A stretch of 20,691 bases of DNA, taken from Gp13-AA77 sp036521995 (GTDB taxonomy: Bacteria > Acidobacteriota > Terriglobia > UBA7540). The stretch lies in the NCBI GenBank assembly GCA_036521995.1, contig DATDGR010000182.1, positions 1-20,691 of the forward strand. The letters are read 5' to 3'. This document shows, in pieces, positions 5,771-14,390 of the stretch (position 1 is the first letter of the stretch; each line of letters starts with the position of its first letter). The notes below the pieces were generated by a model. The model was not told the origin of the DNA, did no database searches, and worked only from the letters and a program-made list of their open reading frames with translations. The position numbers and the translations under genes were made by a program.

Positions 5771-8700
5771 TTACTTGAATCTCCGGCGAAAGCCCAGCTC
5801 CAGGCCGTAGACGCCGTTCTGATCACGAACGCCCAACAGGGACATGGTGTCCGAGATATTCCACTCGATCTGGGTGATGCGTTCTTGCGTCGTTCCGGTG
5901 GTGGTGACGTAGGTGATGGTGAAATCGCGGCGGAGCTGTTCTTCGATGGTCACGCGGGTGCCGCCGACGCTGCTGGGGCTCGGGTCAATGCTGATGCGGC
6001 TCAATCCGAACAGGCGCGTGATCCTGCTCGAGGTCTGGCTGGAAAGGGCTTGACTCAGCAGCGCGCTCGCTCCCTGGGTGCCGACGCCGGAACGGCCGTT
6101 GCCGGCGATGAGCTGGTCCTGGCTGGTATAGCCAAAGGCGAGCAGGGCGAGGATGCTCGGAGTGGACAGCGGCGGGTCTGACCGGTAACTGATGCTCGGA
6201 TGGTCGGCGGGGCCGGTGACGCGCAGAGTCAGGTCGTAGCGCTGAATTCGAGTCTTGGCCTCGAGGTCGAGCACCGGCTCGGTGTGCAACAGGTTTGCCA
6301 GGGTAATGTCGCCCCGCGAGATGGTGTAGGTGCTCTGGCGGAGCACAGCCTCTCCACTCTGGATGTGGACGTTGCCGAAGGCCACCGGGTCCGCAAGGGT
6401 TCCGCGCAGGTTGAGGTCGATCGCGGCCACGGCGGTCAGACTCCGCGACTCAAAGCTCACCACGGGCGCCGAGCCCACGTGCACATCCAGGCTGATGGGG
6501 AGCGAAGACGAAGTTCCGGGCGGGGCAGGCCCGGGCTGGTTCGCCATCGCTGAGACCCAGTCGACGACATTGAAGTTCTCGCCTACGAACATCTGAGCCA
6601 CCGTCACATCGCCGCTCAGAGCGGCGCCCTCCGGCGTGCCGCTGAGGTGCAGCGAGCCCTCAAGCACCGAAGTGAACTGGACGGGATAGTCCACGCGCAC
6701 ATGCTGGAGTTCCGCACGCAGGCTGTAGCGTGGATTTCCGGAAAGGGTGACGGAGCCCGTGATGCTGATGGAAGCAGGGCCGTTCTCGGAGCGAAGGGAA
6801 CGAACGGTGAGGCGATCACCCTGAAGGTCGACATCGCCGTTGAGTCCGGCCACGTGCACAGGAAAACCCGGATACGCGACGCTGACGTGGTCGACATGGA
6901 GGGAGCCATACAGCGACGGATGGCTCACCGAGCCCTTCACGCTGACCTGCATATCGAAGTGGCCGGCCGTGAGGATGGAGGGATTGAAAACGTGCAGGAA
7001 GGCCGAGTCGATCTCGCCATTCGCGGTCAGATTCAGGGTGGAAGGCGGGCCCAGGTCGGCCGTGCCCGCAAACTCGAAGTAGGTGGACGGCCCTTCCAGG
7101 GTGAAAGGTGTGATGCTGAGTCTGCGGCCCTCCAGCACGATCGTGAAGGGCTGGGCGTTTTGCCACTTCAGCTCCGCAAAACTGACCTCAACCTTCTGCA
7201 CCTCGCTTTTGAGCTCGACCGGTCTCGATCCCCGGAGGGCGCCGGAGAAATCGGTTGATCCGGAGGCGTCGACGTTACCTTTCGCACCCGGGAGGCCGAA
7301 CAGGCGGAGCCACGGGTCCAGGCGGAGGCCGGAATACTGGGCGCGGAGTTGTACGGGCCAGTCGCCCTCGGTCCTGGCAGTTCCGTGGAAGCTGAGGCCG
7401 CCACCAGGACCCTGAAGCTGACCTTCTACGGTCGCTTGCCGTCCTCTCCAGTCGAGGCGGCTGGTGATGCCGCCCAGAGCGACGTCGCCTGCCCTCACTC
7501 CCCGAACACCGACGGTGCCCTGTACCGAAGGGTTGTCGATACTGCCTTGGGCCTCGACGTCAAAGTCAAGGGTCCCGGCGAGTGCGCCGAACGGGCTCAC
7601 CGCCGCGCCCGCGGGCCGCAGACTCTGCAGCCGACTCACATCTTCCAGCGAAAAGTTCTGGCCCTTGGCTTGCGCCGAGATGCTCTTGGTATTGGGATCA
7701 TAGGTGCCCGCACCGGTGAGGCCTCCATGGTCCTTCACGAGCCCGAAGTGAGTCAGCTTCCACACGCCGGCCGCGCTCGTCAAGCTGGCGTCGAGTGAGT
7801 CAAAGGTTTCGCCCGCGTAGCTTCCCCTCACGATGTGCAAGGTGCCCGCTCCAGCCAGGTGCGTGCGGGTGTTCTCGAGTTCGAGCTCGCCCGTCAACTC
7901 TCCGGTGAGGGGAGTGGTCAGTCCAAGAACTTCCCGCAGAGCCTGGATGGAGGTCCTCTGGGCATGAGCGGTCAGCCGCAGGGGCGAGTCGGGAGTGAAC
8001 TTCCAGTTGTCGAGCCCGGCCGTCAGGTCGAGTGTGAGCACACTGTGCGCGCCGAGCAGCCGGCCCGAAGAGATCTTAAGCTGGTCCGGAGCCGCCATCA
8101 CATCGGCCTCGAGGCCGGCCCACCTCCAATCCTGGTAATCGAACGCGCCGATTTGCAGCTTCCCTTGAATGGCGGGCCTCGCCAACGCGCCCGAAACCGA
8201 GCCCGAAAAGCTCGCAGTCGACTCGAGTTTGATGGGGAGCGGCGCTTCGGTGAAGGACTCCGCCGCCTTGCGCCACTCTTCGAAGTCCGTAGTTTGAAGG
8301 TGCACATTGAGGCTAGCCGCTGATCCGAGCTGGCCGTTGACCTTCAAGGTGGAGTGCGGACTCTGGAGCGCGGCTTCATCGATCGCAAGGGAAAAGTTGC
8401 GGTCGAGGGTGGCTAGGCCCCGAGCGTAGCCGGAAAGCGGCTCCCGGCCTTGGAGCGCGGCCTCGAGGTCGAGGTCGAACTGGGCCTGAACCCCTGCGGT
8501 CCTATTGTCTCTGGAGATCCGAATCTTGCCGCCGACACGGCTGGCGAAAGGGAATTCACCCGAGACCGCCAAGCCTCCGGGAACCACGTTGAGGACGCTC
8601 GAGAGGTCAAAGTGCTGAAGGTCGAACTCGCCCACGAGGCTGGGAGCCCGCGTTACAAGCGACGCCTCGATTTTGCCTCTTGCCTCTCCGCCGAGCAAGG

Positions 8701-9736
8701 ACGCGACCACCTGCTCGAATTCCAGCCGCTTCCCTTTGACCGAGTAGTTGGCAGTGAACTCGACCGGAAGGGGGCCGAACTGAGGGACCCGGATGACCAG
8801 ACGATGCCCCTCCGCACGGCCGTGGACGTCCGCGGCGCCAGATCGGTAGACTCCTGAGCCGCTAAGGCTGAGCTTCCCCTCTTGAAGCTCTTTCCGGCGC
8901 AGAATCCTGGCAACCGGCCCGGCCTGCCCTTCGAGCCGGAAGGAGAATTGCGACTCGAGGGCCGGCCGCCAATGGAGGGCGAGCGTTCCGCTTCCCGTCA
9001 TGGCCGCGGACCGCCAAACCAGAGACTCGAGATCGAGGGTGTTCTTGGCGAGCTCAAGCTGCGTCGAGACGGTCACGGGTGGCAGTTGAAGCTCTGGGTT
9101 CGACAAGTTAAGCGCCGAAGTAGCGACTGTCCCCGTGTAGCGCGCGCCCTGGAACCTGAGGACAAAGGCCACGTTGCGGGCGCTCAAATCGAGAGGGACC
9201 TGCCGGTCGTCCCAGTACAGATCGCTGCGCACCACCAGGAGCCGGCGCACCGCCAGGTCGACGAGATCGTCCAGCGCACCGATGCCTTTGGCGTTAGTCG
9301 CGGGACCGGGAAGGTTGGTGGAGCCGTCTGCCCGGGTATAAAGGTGGATCTTTGCCTCTTCGAGGTCCACGCTTCGCAACTGCAACCGGCGATGGAGCAG
9401 GGCCTCAGGGCTGAGGCGGATCACCAACTCCCGCGCCACGAAGAGCGGCAGCTCGGACTCCGTCTCGCCGCCGTGCAGCACCAGACCGCGGAAGGTCACC
9501 TGGAAAACCCAGGGCTCGATCAGCATCCGGCCGATTTCAACCCGCGCTCCCGTGACCCGGCCGATTGCGGCGCGCGTCCGTTCGAAGAGGGTGCGCTGGA
9601 ACCACGCCGTGCTCAGGACGGCCACCGCCGCCAGGTAGAGCAGGAGAGCCGCACCGAACAGATAAACCAGCACGCGAACGGGTCGCGAGACCCTCAGGTG
9701 CTTCCACCGGCGAGTTGAACCCTCGGCACGGGTCAA
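5771..9736 (-). CDS. tamB: TamB-like translocation/assembly protein (DUF490, AsmA-like)
   Basis: From TTG 9736 the product has 1321 residues. The TTG overlaps the TGA of the upstream gene (TTGA) and has GGAG 8 nt before it. A GTG at 9805 would overlap by 73 nt and is less likely. Residues about 18-46 are one inner-membrane helix (RVLVYLFGAALLLYLAAVAV). The rest is a long periplasmic beta-rich body with many repeated stretches of AsmA/TamB type (GxLxLxG, LxGxVxV patterns). The C-terminal roughly 300 residues are the DUF490/TamB domain: RGTLADPVAFGNVHIQSGEA, then PSISYRSDPPLS, SILALLAFGY, and an end ELGFRRRFK. TamB-family proteins span the periplasm and are linked to phospholipid transport to the outer membrane and to outer-membrane protein assembly with the Omp85 partner TamA. 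The Omp85 gene two genes upstream fits that pairing. Assignment to family is strong; exact cargo is inferred. Confidence 0.88.
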   Translation of the reverse strand: MTRAEGSTRRWKHLRVSRPVRVLVYLFGAALLLYLAAVAVLSTAWFQRTLFERTRAAIGRVTGARVEIGRMLIEPWVFQVTFRGLVLHGGETESELPLFVARELVIRLSPEALLHRRLQLRSVDLEEAKIHLYTRADGSTNLPGPATNAKGIGALDDLVDLAVRRLLVVRSDLYWDDRQVPLDLSARNVAFVLRFQGARYTGTVATSALNLSNPELQLPPVTVSTQLELAKNTLDLESLVWRSAAMTGSGTLALHWRPALESQFSFRLEGQAGPVARILRRKELQEGKLSLSGSGVYRSGAADVHGRAEGHRLVIRVPQFGPLPVEFTANYSVKGKRLEFEQVVASLLGGEARGKIEASLVTRAPSLVGEFDLQHFDLSSVLNVVPGGLAVSGEFPFASRVGGKIRISRDNRTAGVQAQFDLDLEAALQGREPLSGYARGLATLDRNFSLAIDEAALQSPHSTLKVNGQLGSAASLNVHLQTTDFEEWRKAAESFTEAPLPIKLESTASFSGSVSGALARPAIQGKLQIGAFDYQDWRWAGLEADVMAAPDQLKISSGRLLGAHSVLTLDLTAGLDNWKFTPDSPLRLTAHAQRTSIQALREVLGLTTPLTGELTGELELENTRTHLAGAGTLHIVRGSYAGETFDSLDASLTSAAGVWKLTHFGLVKDHGGLTGAGTYDPNTKSISAQAKGQNFSLEDVSRLQSLRPAGAAVSPFGALAGTLDFDVEAQGSIDNPSVQGTVGVRGVRAGDVALGGITSRLDWRGRQATVEGQLQGPGGGLSFHGTARTEGDWPVQLRAQYSGLRLDPWLRLFGLPGAKGNVDASGSTDFSGALRGSRPVELKSEVQKVEVSFAELKWQNAQPFTIVLEGRRLSITPFTLEGPSTYFEFAGTADLGPPSTLNLTANGEIDSAFLHVFNPSILTAGHFDMQVSVKGSVSHPSLYGSLHVDHVSVAYPGFPVHVAGLNGDVDLQGDRLTVRSLRSENGPASISITGSVTLSGNPRYSLRAELQHVRVDYPVQFTSVLEGSLHLSGTPEGAALSGDVTVAQMFVGENFNVVDWVSAMANQPGPAPPGTSSSLPISLDVHVGSAPVVSFESRSLTAVAAIDLNLRGTLADPVAFGNVHIQSGEAVLRQSTYTISRGDITLANLLHTEPVLDLEAKTRIQRYDLTLRVTGPADHPSISYRSDPPLSTPSILALLAFGYTSQDQLIAGNGRSGVGTQGASALLSQALSSQTSSRITRLFGLSRISIDPSPSSVGGTRVTIEEQLRRDFTITYVTTTGTTQERITQIEWNISDTMSLLGVRDQNGVYGLELGFRRRFK

Positions 9737-10404
9737 GGCTTGTACTCCGCGAGAGCGCTGCCGTAAATCCGCACGTCGCGGTTTAGACGCAGCCTGCTGA
9801 CCCACTGCCCGAGCAAGACATCGATCTTCTGCTGAGTCAGGATCTCGCGAATGCGATCCTCGACCTCACTGAGCGGCGGAGGCTGGGTCTGGCCCTGCCG
9901 GGACAGCTCGGGTAAGAACTTGTCGCGATAGTACGCCTCGATCTCAGACGATTCCACCGTGGCTTCGGGCCGCAGGCGCTGGTCGATAAGCCGCAGGATC
10001 TGCTCTTCGGTTGCCAGGACCTGGCGCAGGTCCTCTTCCCTCATTCCGAGCGCTTGCAAACCGGCCTCGAAGGCACCGGGGCTCGGGAACTTGCTGCGCA
10101 ACTCCGCAAGCCGTTGATCCACCGCGGGGTCATCCGGCGCGACTTTGATGCCGCTGGTCTGAGCCTCCTCTTCAAGCAGGGTTCGATCGATGATCCGGCC
10201 GCGAACCTGGTCGAGCGTAGCCGCATCCGCATCCTGAGCGGTGGCATTCGGGACTTTGCCGTCCAAAAAAAGCTCCAGCCGGTATTCCTTGTCAACGTCG
10301 CTGGCAGTAATGGCGGCGGCACCCACGGCGGCCACCACGCGGTCCAACGCCTGCCCGCGCGCCAATGCCGTCTTCGGCGCAAGCAAGATCGCCAAGCCCG
10401 TCAA
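9733..10404 (-). CDS. SurA-N-like periplasmic chaperone without a PPIase domain
   Basis: About 223 residues from TTG 10404, which overlaps the stop of the Omp85 gene as TTGA. A GTG at 10476 would add 24 residues and supply a basic n-region (FLERGPK) before LLTGLAILLAPKTALA, giving a better signal peptide, so the true start is uncertain. The mature part opens with ALDRVVAAVGAAAITASDVDKEYRLELF, the usual SurA/PrsA-like SurA_N entry. It continues as a helical SurA_N domain (DQVRGRIIDRTLLEEEAQ, VDQRLAELRSKFPS, LRQVLATEEQILRLIDQRL) and ends with a helix like those closing SurA_N. No parvulin PPIase domain is present; full SurA is about 430 residues. It probably holds outer-membrane clients in the periplasm. 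It sits between the Omp85 and TamB-like genes. Confidence 0.78.
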   Translation of the reverse strand: MTGLAILLAPKTALARGQALDRVVAAVGAAAITASDVDKEYRLELFLDGKVPNATAQDADAATLDQVRGRIIDRTLLEEEAQTSGIKVAPDDPAVDQRLAELRSKFPSPGAFEAGLQALGMREEDLRQVLATEEQILRLIDQRLRPEATVESSEIEAYYRDKFLPELSRQGQTQPPPLSEVEDRIREILTQQKIDVLLGQWVSRLRLNRDVRIYGSALAEYKP

Positions 10405-13400
10405 AAGCTTTGGCCCACGCTCAAGAAAAACTGAAAACTTGGTAATCGAAGCACCTCCACCTCGCTGGCCGGACACACCGCCAGGCTGGTATTCGCGCAG
10501 ACGACATAGCGCGGAATGTTCGGGCTGTAAGCCACGTCGAACCGAAGGGGTCCGACCGGAGTCTGGTAGCGCACGCCGAGACCGGCGGCCTGAACGTCGT
10601 AGTCGAATTCCGTCGGGGAGTTTTGCGTGAACTTCAGCAATTTCATGCGATCAATCGTGGAGAAAGTGTTGCCGGCGTCCTCAAAAAGCACCAGGCCCAG
10701 CCGATTCTGCGCGAGCGGGAAACGAAGCTCAACCTGATTGAGAAACAGCGCCCTGCCCCCGAGAGGAAAACCCGTGATGAGGTCCCGCGGGCCTGCCTCG
10801 TTCAGTGAGAAGGCGCGATGCGTGTCTGCGCCGCCCATAAAAAACCGCTCGGGAAGCGGCACTCCTTCCAGAATCTGGTTGACGCCGGTCGGCGGAGGAG
10901 TGCCTGGCGTGAGCGCTAGCGGCGGGCCAAACGTCGGTTCCACGCCCAAGCGAGTGTTGCGGGCCAGGACGAGGTGGGGGCTCAGGCGGTAATAGGTAGA
11001 GTTCTGAAAGCTGATGCGGCCAAAGTCCGCCGACGAGCCGAAGCCCGTCCACGCCAGGTCAGCGTCCACCGATGAGTAGGAGCCTCGGGTAGCGTCCACA
11101 GGATTATCGCGGCGGTCATTAATGTAGCTGCCTCCGACGGTTGCCACCAACACACTCTGGCTCAGCAAGGGCACCACTGCGGGGTTGATCTGCAGATTCG
11201 ACACCGAGACATGGCGGAAGTTGTAGCGCCCCACGAGCGAAGAATGCGGGCTGTATCGTTTCTGCAGAGATACGGAGGCCTCCTCGCGTTTCGAGTTGAA
11301 GGTTAGAACATTACGGCTCTGATCGACCAGTCCGGTGATCCGAAGGTCCAAGCTCGGATGGCCCAGGAAATTAGGAATACTGTAGCTCGTGGAGCCGACC
11401 TTTTCGAGATTGGAGTAATGCCCCGCCAGGGTGTAAGTCTGAGGGCGGCCGCCCAGATTGATCCGGTCGACCTCAAACGAGACACGCGGGCTCACCCCGT
11501 ACTGGGTGGGAGACGGAGGCGTCGCGGCCGGAGTGGTGCTGCTTTCCGATGAGGAAGAAACACTGTTGCCCGGCAGTCTCTGTACATCGAGGCCGCCGCC
11601 ATAGCCGAGTGTCCAGCGCTTGGCCTCCTCCACGCCGACCAGCACGGTCTTCTCATCCTGGGGGCTGCCGGGATCCTGCGTGGACACTTGCACCTGGTTG
11701 AACAGGCCGAGGTCGTAAAGGCGCTGCTGGGTCGTAAGGAGCGCGCTATGGTTTAGCGCTTGCCCCCCCTCGATATTGATTTGGCGATCGATGACGGTGT
11801 CGCGGGTGAACTCGTTCCCCAGCACGACCACGCGCCGGATGGTCTGACGCGGACCCGTGTTCACCTGATACTCCACGTCAACCAGGTGCTGGGCCGTAGG
11901 CTCGGAGGCGTTCCAGCTCGCCGTCGCCTGGCTGTAACCGTGGTTGGTCAGATCGGTCAGAATGGCATCCCGATCTGCGCGGGCGCGCGCCGGCGAGTAG
12001 GGTTTGCCGGGTTGGGTCAGCATGGCAGAGCCGATTCGCTTCTGGTCACTTTCACCGAGGCCGGTCAGTGTCAGCTTGCCAACGTGAACCTGGCTGCCTT
12101 CCTCAATATTGAAGGTCACGAAGAGTGCGTGGGACTGACCCTGGTAGTTTTCGTCGAGAGAGGTTGAGACCTTAGCCTCGAGGAAGCCTCGCCCCTGATA
12201 CAGAGTGGAGATCGCCTGCACCGAGCGGTCGAGCAGGTCGGAGTCGAAACGTCCGCGACGTGAAAAGACGGAGCCAGCGGGTTGCAGCGCGACCACGTCG
12301 GCGAGATCGCTCCGGGCCACTAACTGGTTGCCTCGGAACGCGTACCCGACGAATCTGCCTTTAGGTCCGCGATTGACGGCATAAGTGACGTCCAGATTTC
12401 CTTGGGACCCCGATGGCGTCTTCGCGGCGAGCTTCACCTGCGCCAGGTAGTGTCCTTTCTGCCCGAAGTAGTTCTGGAGCGCCTGCTCGCCTTCGACGAG
12501 AGTCAACTGGTCCGCGCTCGCTTGCCGGTAGGCTGGCAGAACGCTGCGCAAGGTCGAGGCCGAGACGCGCGCGCCGGCCACCCGAATCCGGATCTGGGGT
12601 CCGCGGTCCACGCGCACCGTAAGACGCTCGGTGCCGGTCTTGGGATCGTAGGCGCGCTTCTCAGCGCTGGCCGCGGCCTCGAGGTGGTCGCGCTTCACGT
12701 AGAACGCACGCAAGCGGGAGAGGCCGCGCTCGAGACGTGTCGAGCGAAGTTGCATTCCGGCTTTCCAGCCTGCTTTCTTCAGCAGAGTGCCAGGAGGCAC
12801 GCCGGGGTCACCGGTAAAATCCACCCCCGACAGGCGCGCCGCGGGCCCCGGGGTCACGGTAAACAGGATGTCGGCTTCCTCCGACTCGCGATGGCGGTCT
12901 TCCTCCGCCTCGACCTTGGCCGTGTAATAGGCGTTGCTTTGCAATACCGAAATGATGCGCGATTTGGCCTCCGTCAGGGCCTCGGGCGACAGCGGCTGGC
13001 CGAGACGCAGGCGGGAGGCGCTCTCCAGCGCGGCCGCGTCCACATTGCGGGGCGCTCCTTGGACGCGCACCACGCCGATGTAGTAGCGTGCCTTGGCTTG
13101 AAACACGAGCGTGACGCTCTGGCCTTGAGGCTCGGCTACGGCAACGAGCTCAACGAAGCGGCCGGTGGCGTAGAGGTTCTTCAGGCTGGCGGCAACCTTG
13201 GAGCGGTCGAGCGGCTCCTGTTCTTTCTGGATGATTTCGGTCTTGAACTGAGCGGCGGTGAGGTCGGCATCGGCGTTCAGGCGTACCTTGACGACGGGAC
13301 GGCCCCAAACGCTGTCATCGGCCGCCCCGAGCCTCGCCCCAGGGAGGCCGAGGGCCAGGAGCAGCGTGAACGCGCGCAAGACAGCCGCCGCTCCGGAGAT

Positions 13401-13469
13401 CCAGGCAGGCGTTTTGAAGGAGCAGACGTAGGCTAGTGCTGTGGCCTGGACTCGAGAGTTGCGCGTCAT
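10401..13469 (-). CDS. Omp85-superfamily outer-membrane assembly protein (BamA/TamA family) with about seven POTRA units
   Basis: 1022 residues from ATG 13469 (the nearest SD-like AGGA is very close to it). A hydrophobic stretch, VLRAFTLLLALGLPGARLGA (about 30-49), looks like the signal h/c region. Residues about 57-620 read as seven successive POTRA-type units, each a beta strand pair with two helices and ending in patterns such as ILFTVTPG, LTVRVDRGP, TYAVNRGP, TFNIEEG and VEYQVNTGP. The barrel (about 630-1022) shows DRRDNPVDATRGSY, LPERFFMGGADTHRAF, TPVGPLRFDVAYS and a C-terminal aromatic residue (VGQSF), the beta-signal feature. The usual (V/I)RG(F/Y) loop motif is HRAF here (884-887). 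A Ser/Thr/Pro-rich insert follows the first barrel strand. The function is insertion or translocation at the outer membrane. Context with a TamB-like gene favours a TamA role, the POTRA number a BamA-like one. Confidence 0.9.
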   Translation of the reverse strand: MTRNSRVQATALAYVCSFKTPAWISGAAAVLRAFTLLLALGLPGARLGAADDSVWGRPVVKVRLNADADLTAAQFKTEIIQKEQEPLDRSKVAASLKNLYATGRFVELVAVAEPQGQSVTLVFQAKARYYIGVVRVQGAPRNVDAAALESASRLRLGQPLSPEALTEAKSRIISVLQSNAYYTAKVEAEEDRHRESEEADILFTVTPGPAARLSGVDFTGDPGVPPGTLLKKAGWKAGMQLRSTRLERGLSRLRAFYVKRDHLEAAASAEKRAYDPKTGTERLTVRVDRGPQIRIRVAGARVSASTLRSVLPAYRQASADQLTLVEGEQALQNYFGQKGHYLAQVKLAAKTPSGSQGNLDVTYAVNRGPKGRFVGYAFRGNQLVARSDLADVVALQPAGSVFSRRGRFDSDLLDRSVQAISTLYQGRGFLEAKVSTSLDENYQGQSHALFVTFNIEEGSQVHVGKLTLTGLGESDQKRIGSAMLTQPGKPYSPARARADRDAILTDLTNHGYSQATASWNASEPTAQHLVDVEYQVNTGPRQTIRRVVVLGNEFTRDTVIDRQINIEGGQALNHSALLTTQQRLYDLGLFNQVQVSTQDPGSPQDEKTVLVGVEEAKRWTLGYGGGLDVQRLPGNSVSSSSESSTTPAATPPSPTQYGVSPRVSFEVDRINLGGRPQTYTLAGHYSNLEKVGSTSYSIPNFLGHPSLDLRITGLVDQSRNVLTFNSKREEASVSLQKRYSPHSSLVGRYNFRHVSVSNLQINPAVVPLLSQSVLVATVGGSYINDRRDNPVDATRGSYSSVDADLAWTGFGSSADFGRISFQNSTYYRLSPHLVLARNTRLGVEPTFGPPLALTPGTPPPTGVNQILEGVPLPERFFMGGADTHRAFSLNEAGPRDLITGFPLGGRALFLNQVELRFPLAQNRLGLVLFEDAGNTFSTIDRMKLLKFTQNSPTEFDYDVQAAGLGVRYQTPVGPLRFDVAYSPNIPRYVVCANTSLAVCPASEVEVLRLPSFQFFLSVGQSF

Positions 13470-13514
13470 GTCCTCATCGTCCGCGCGCCGAAGCCGTTGC
13501 CGGCTCTTATCCTG

Positions 13515-14030
13515 CTACGTGGCCGGCTTGAAAGTGGCAACGAGCCTCTCGGTCCCCCAGGAGATTTCGATGACGCCCTGCCCGCCCTCGTTGGATAGGC
13601 TGATGGTCAGCGCCTCCGTTGAGTCCGGGGCCTGATCGACCTTCATGGGTACTTCAGCCAGCTTGGCGCTGGGCTCGTAATGATTCACGGGCTGGCTCGA
13701 GATGACCAGTGTCCACTGCCCGGGCCCAACCAGACGCGCGAGCAGCACGTGCTTGCCCTTCGGCACCACCGTCCCGCCAAAATCGAGATCGGCGTCTGAC
13801 TCGATGGTGGTGGGAACGTCCGCCCCGATCCGCCACATCTGGCCGGGTTGGATGAGCTTGTTGATGTCGCGGGCCTTGAGCGTCGGCCGGCCATATTGTA
13901 TCGAAACTTTGGCGTTGCCGATGGTCGCCTCAGCCTTGCCTTGCTCATTGCCGTGCCCGGCGGCATTCGACACGGCCAAGGCGAGCGCCACTGCGAACCA
14001 GACTAGACCAGATACTCTCCGATCTTTCAT
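13515..14030 (-). CDS. Secreted DUF2911 protein
   Basis: 171 residues from ATG 14030, with SD GGAGGG 6 nt upstream. A signal peptide (VSGLVWFAVALALAVSNAAG) precedes a DUF2911-type domain. The family marks seen are VSIQYGRPTLKARDI, MWRIGADVPTTIESDADLDFGG, VPKGKHVLLAR and WTLVISSQ. Homologues are secreted beta-rich proteins of unknown function, frequent in Acidobacteriota and Bacteroidota. It ends 45 bases before the Omp85 start on the same strand, so it may be the first gene of the envelope operon. The molecular role is unknown. Confidence 0.88.
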   Translation of the reverse strand: MKDRRVSGLVWFAVALALAVSNAAGHGNEQGKAEATIGNAKVSIQYGRPTLKARDINKLIQPGQMWRIGADVPTTIESDADLDFGGTVVPKGKHVLLARLVGPGQWTLVISSQPVNHYEPSAKLAEVPMKVDQAPDSTEALTISLSNEGGQGVIEISWGTERLVATFKPAT

Positions 14031-14170
14031 TATAGCCCTCCAATTGGTTTTGCCCCGTTCTTATATCCGTCTTTCCCACCACCACGCTGATTCTAAGGCA
14101 GATAGTGGTTTCCCTTCTCGACGTGACTTTCTCGCTGCGCTTCCACAGCCAAGTTGAGCTGCCGAAACTT

Positions 14171-14224
14171 CGAGATAAATCTGGAACTCCTTGCCCATCA
14201 ATAATATTCTGGCTTCGTTCGTAA
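14171..14224 (-). repeat. 54-nt direct repeat, copy B
   Basis: Matches copy A (14315-14368) at 41 of 54 positions without gaps. The minus-strand reading opens TTACGAACGAAGCCA and closes with TATCTCG. An 11-base identical core (GGCTTCGTTCG on the plus strand) is shared. Confidence 0.6.
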
Positions 14225-14314
14225 TCGCCTAGCGCCCGGGTTTTAAGCCCCCTTTTTGGACTTCGGTCTCCCGGTTCTTTGCCCCAAGTGCCTCACATCG
14301 GCTCCCATTGGGGG

Positions 14315-14368
14315 CGAGATATTTTTGTAACTGCTTTCCAATCTACAACATCGTGGCTTCGTTCGCAA
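14315..14368 (-). repeat. 54-nt direct repeat, copy A
   Basis: Same element as copy B, in the same orientation, 144 bases apart start to start. The minus-strand reading opens TTGCGAACGAAGCCA and closes TATCTCG. The divergence (13 mismatches) indicates an old duplication or two members of a dispersed family. Confidence 0.6.
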
Positions 14369-14390
14369 GTAGCCCGCCCGAAAACCAAGG

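Larger units (their letters stand above)
14031..14390. other. Gene-free spacer with an imperfect 54-nt direct repeat
   Basis: No convincing gene in 360 bases. It holds the two 54-nt repeat copies listed separately. It also has an inverted pair GCCCCAA (14281-14287) with a bulged TTGGGGGC (14308-14315), downstream of the TlpA-like gene stop but without a U-tract. Near the DUF2911 gene is a TATAAG box about 30 bases before its ATG, with no matching -35. Promoter and 3' signals are therefore only weakly supported. Confidence 0.4.

Noticed and set aside
12402..13436. 344-codon plus-strand reading frame
   Set aside because: Antisense to the POTRA region of the Omp85 gene. No recognisable domain, and composition mirrors the true gene.
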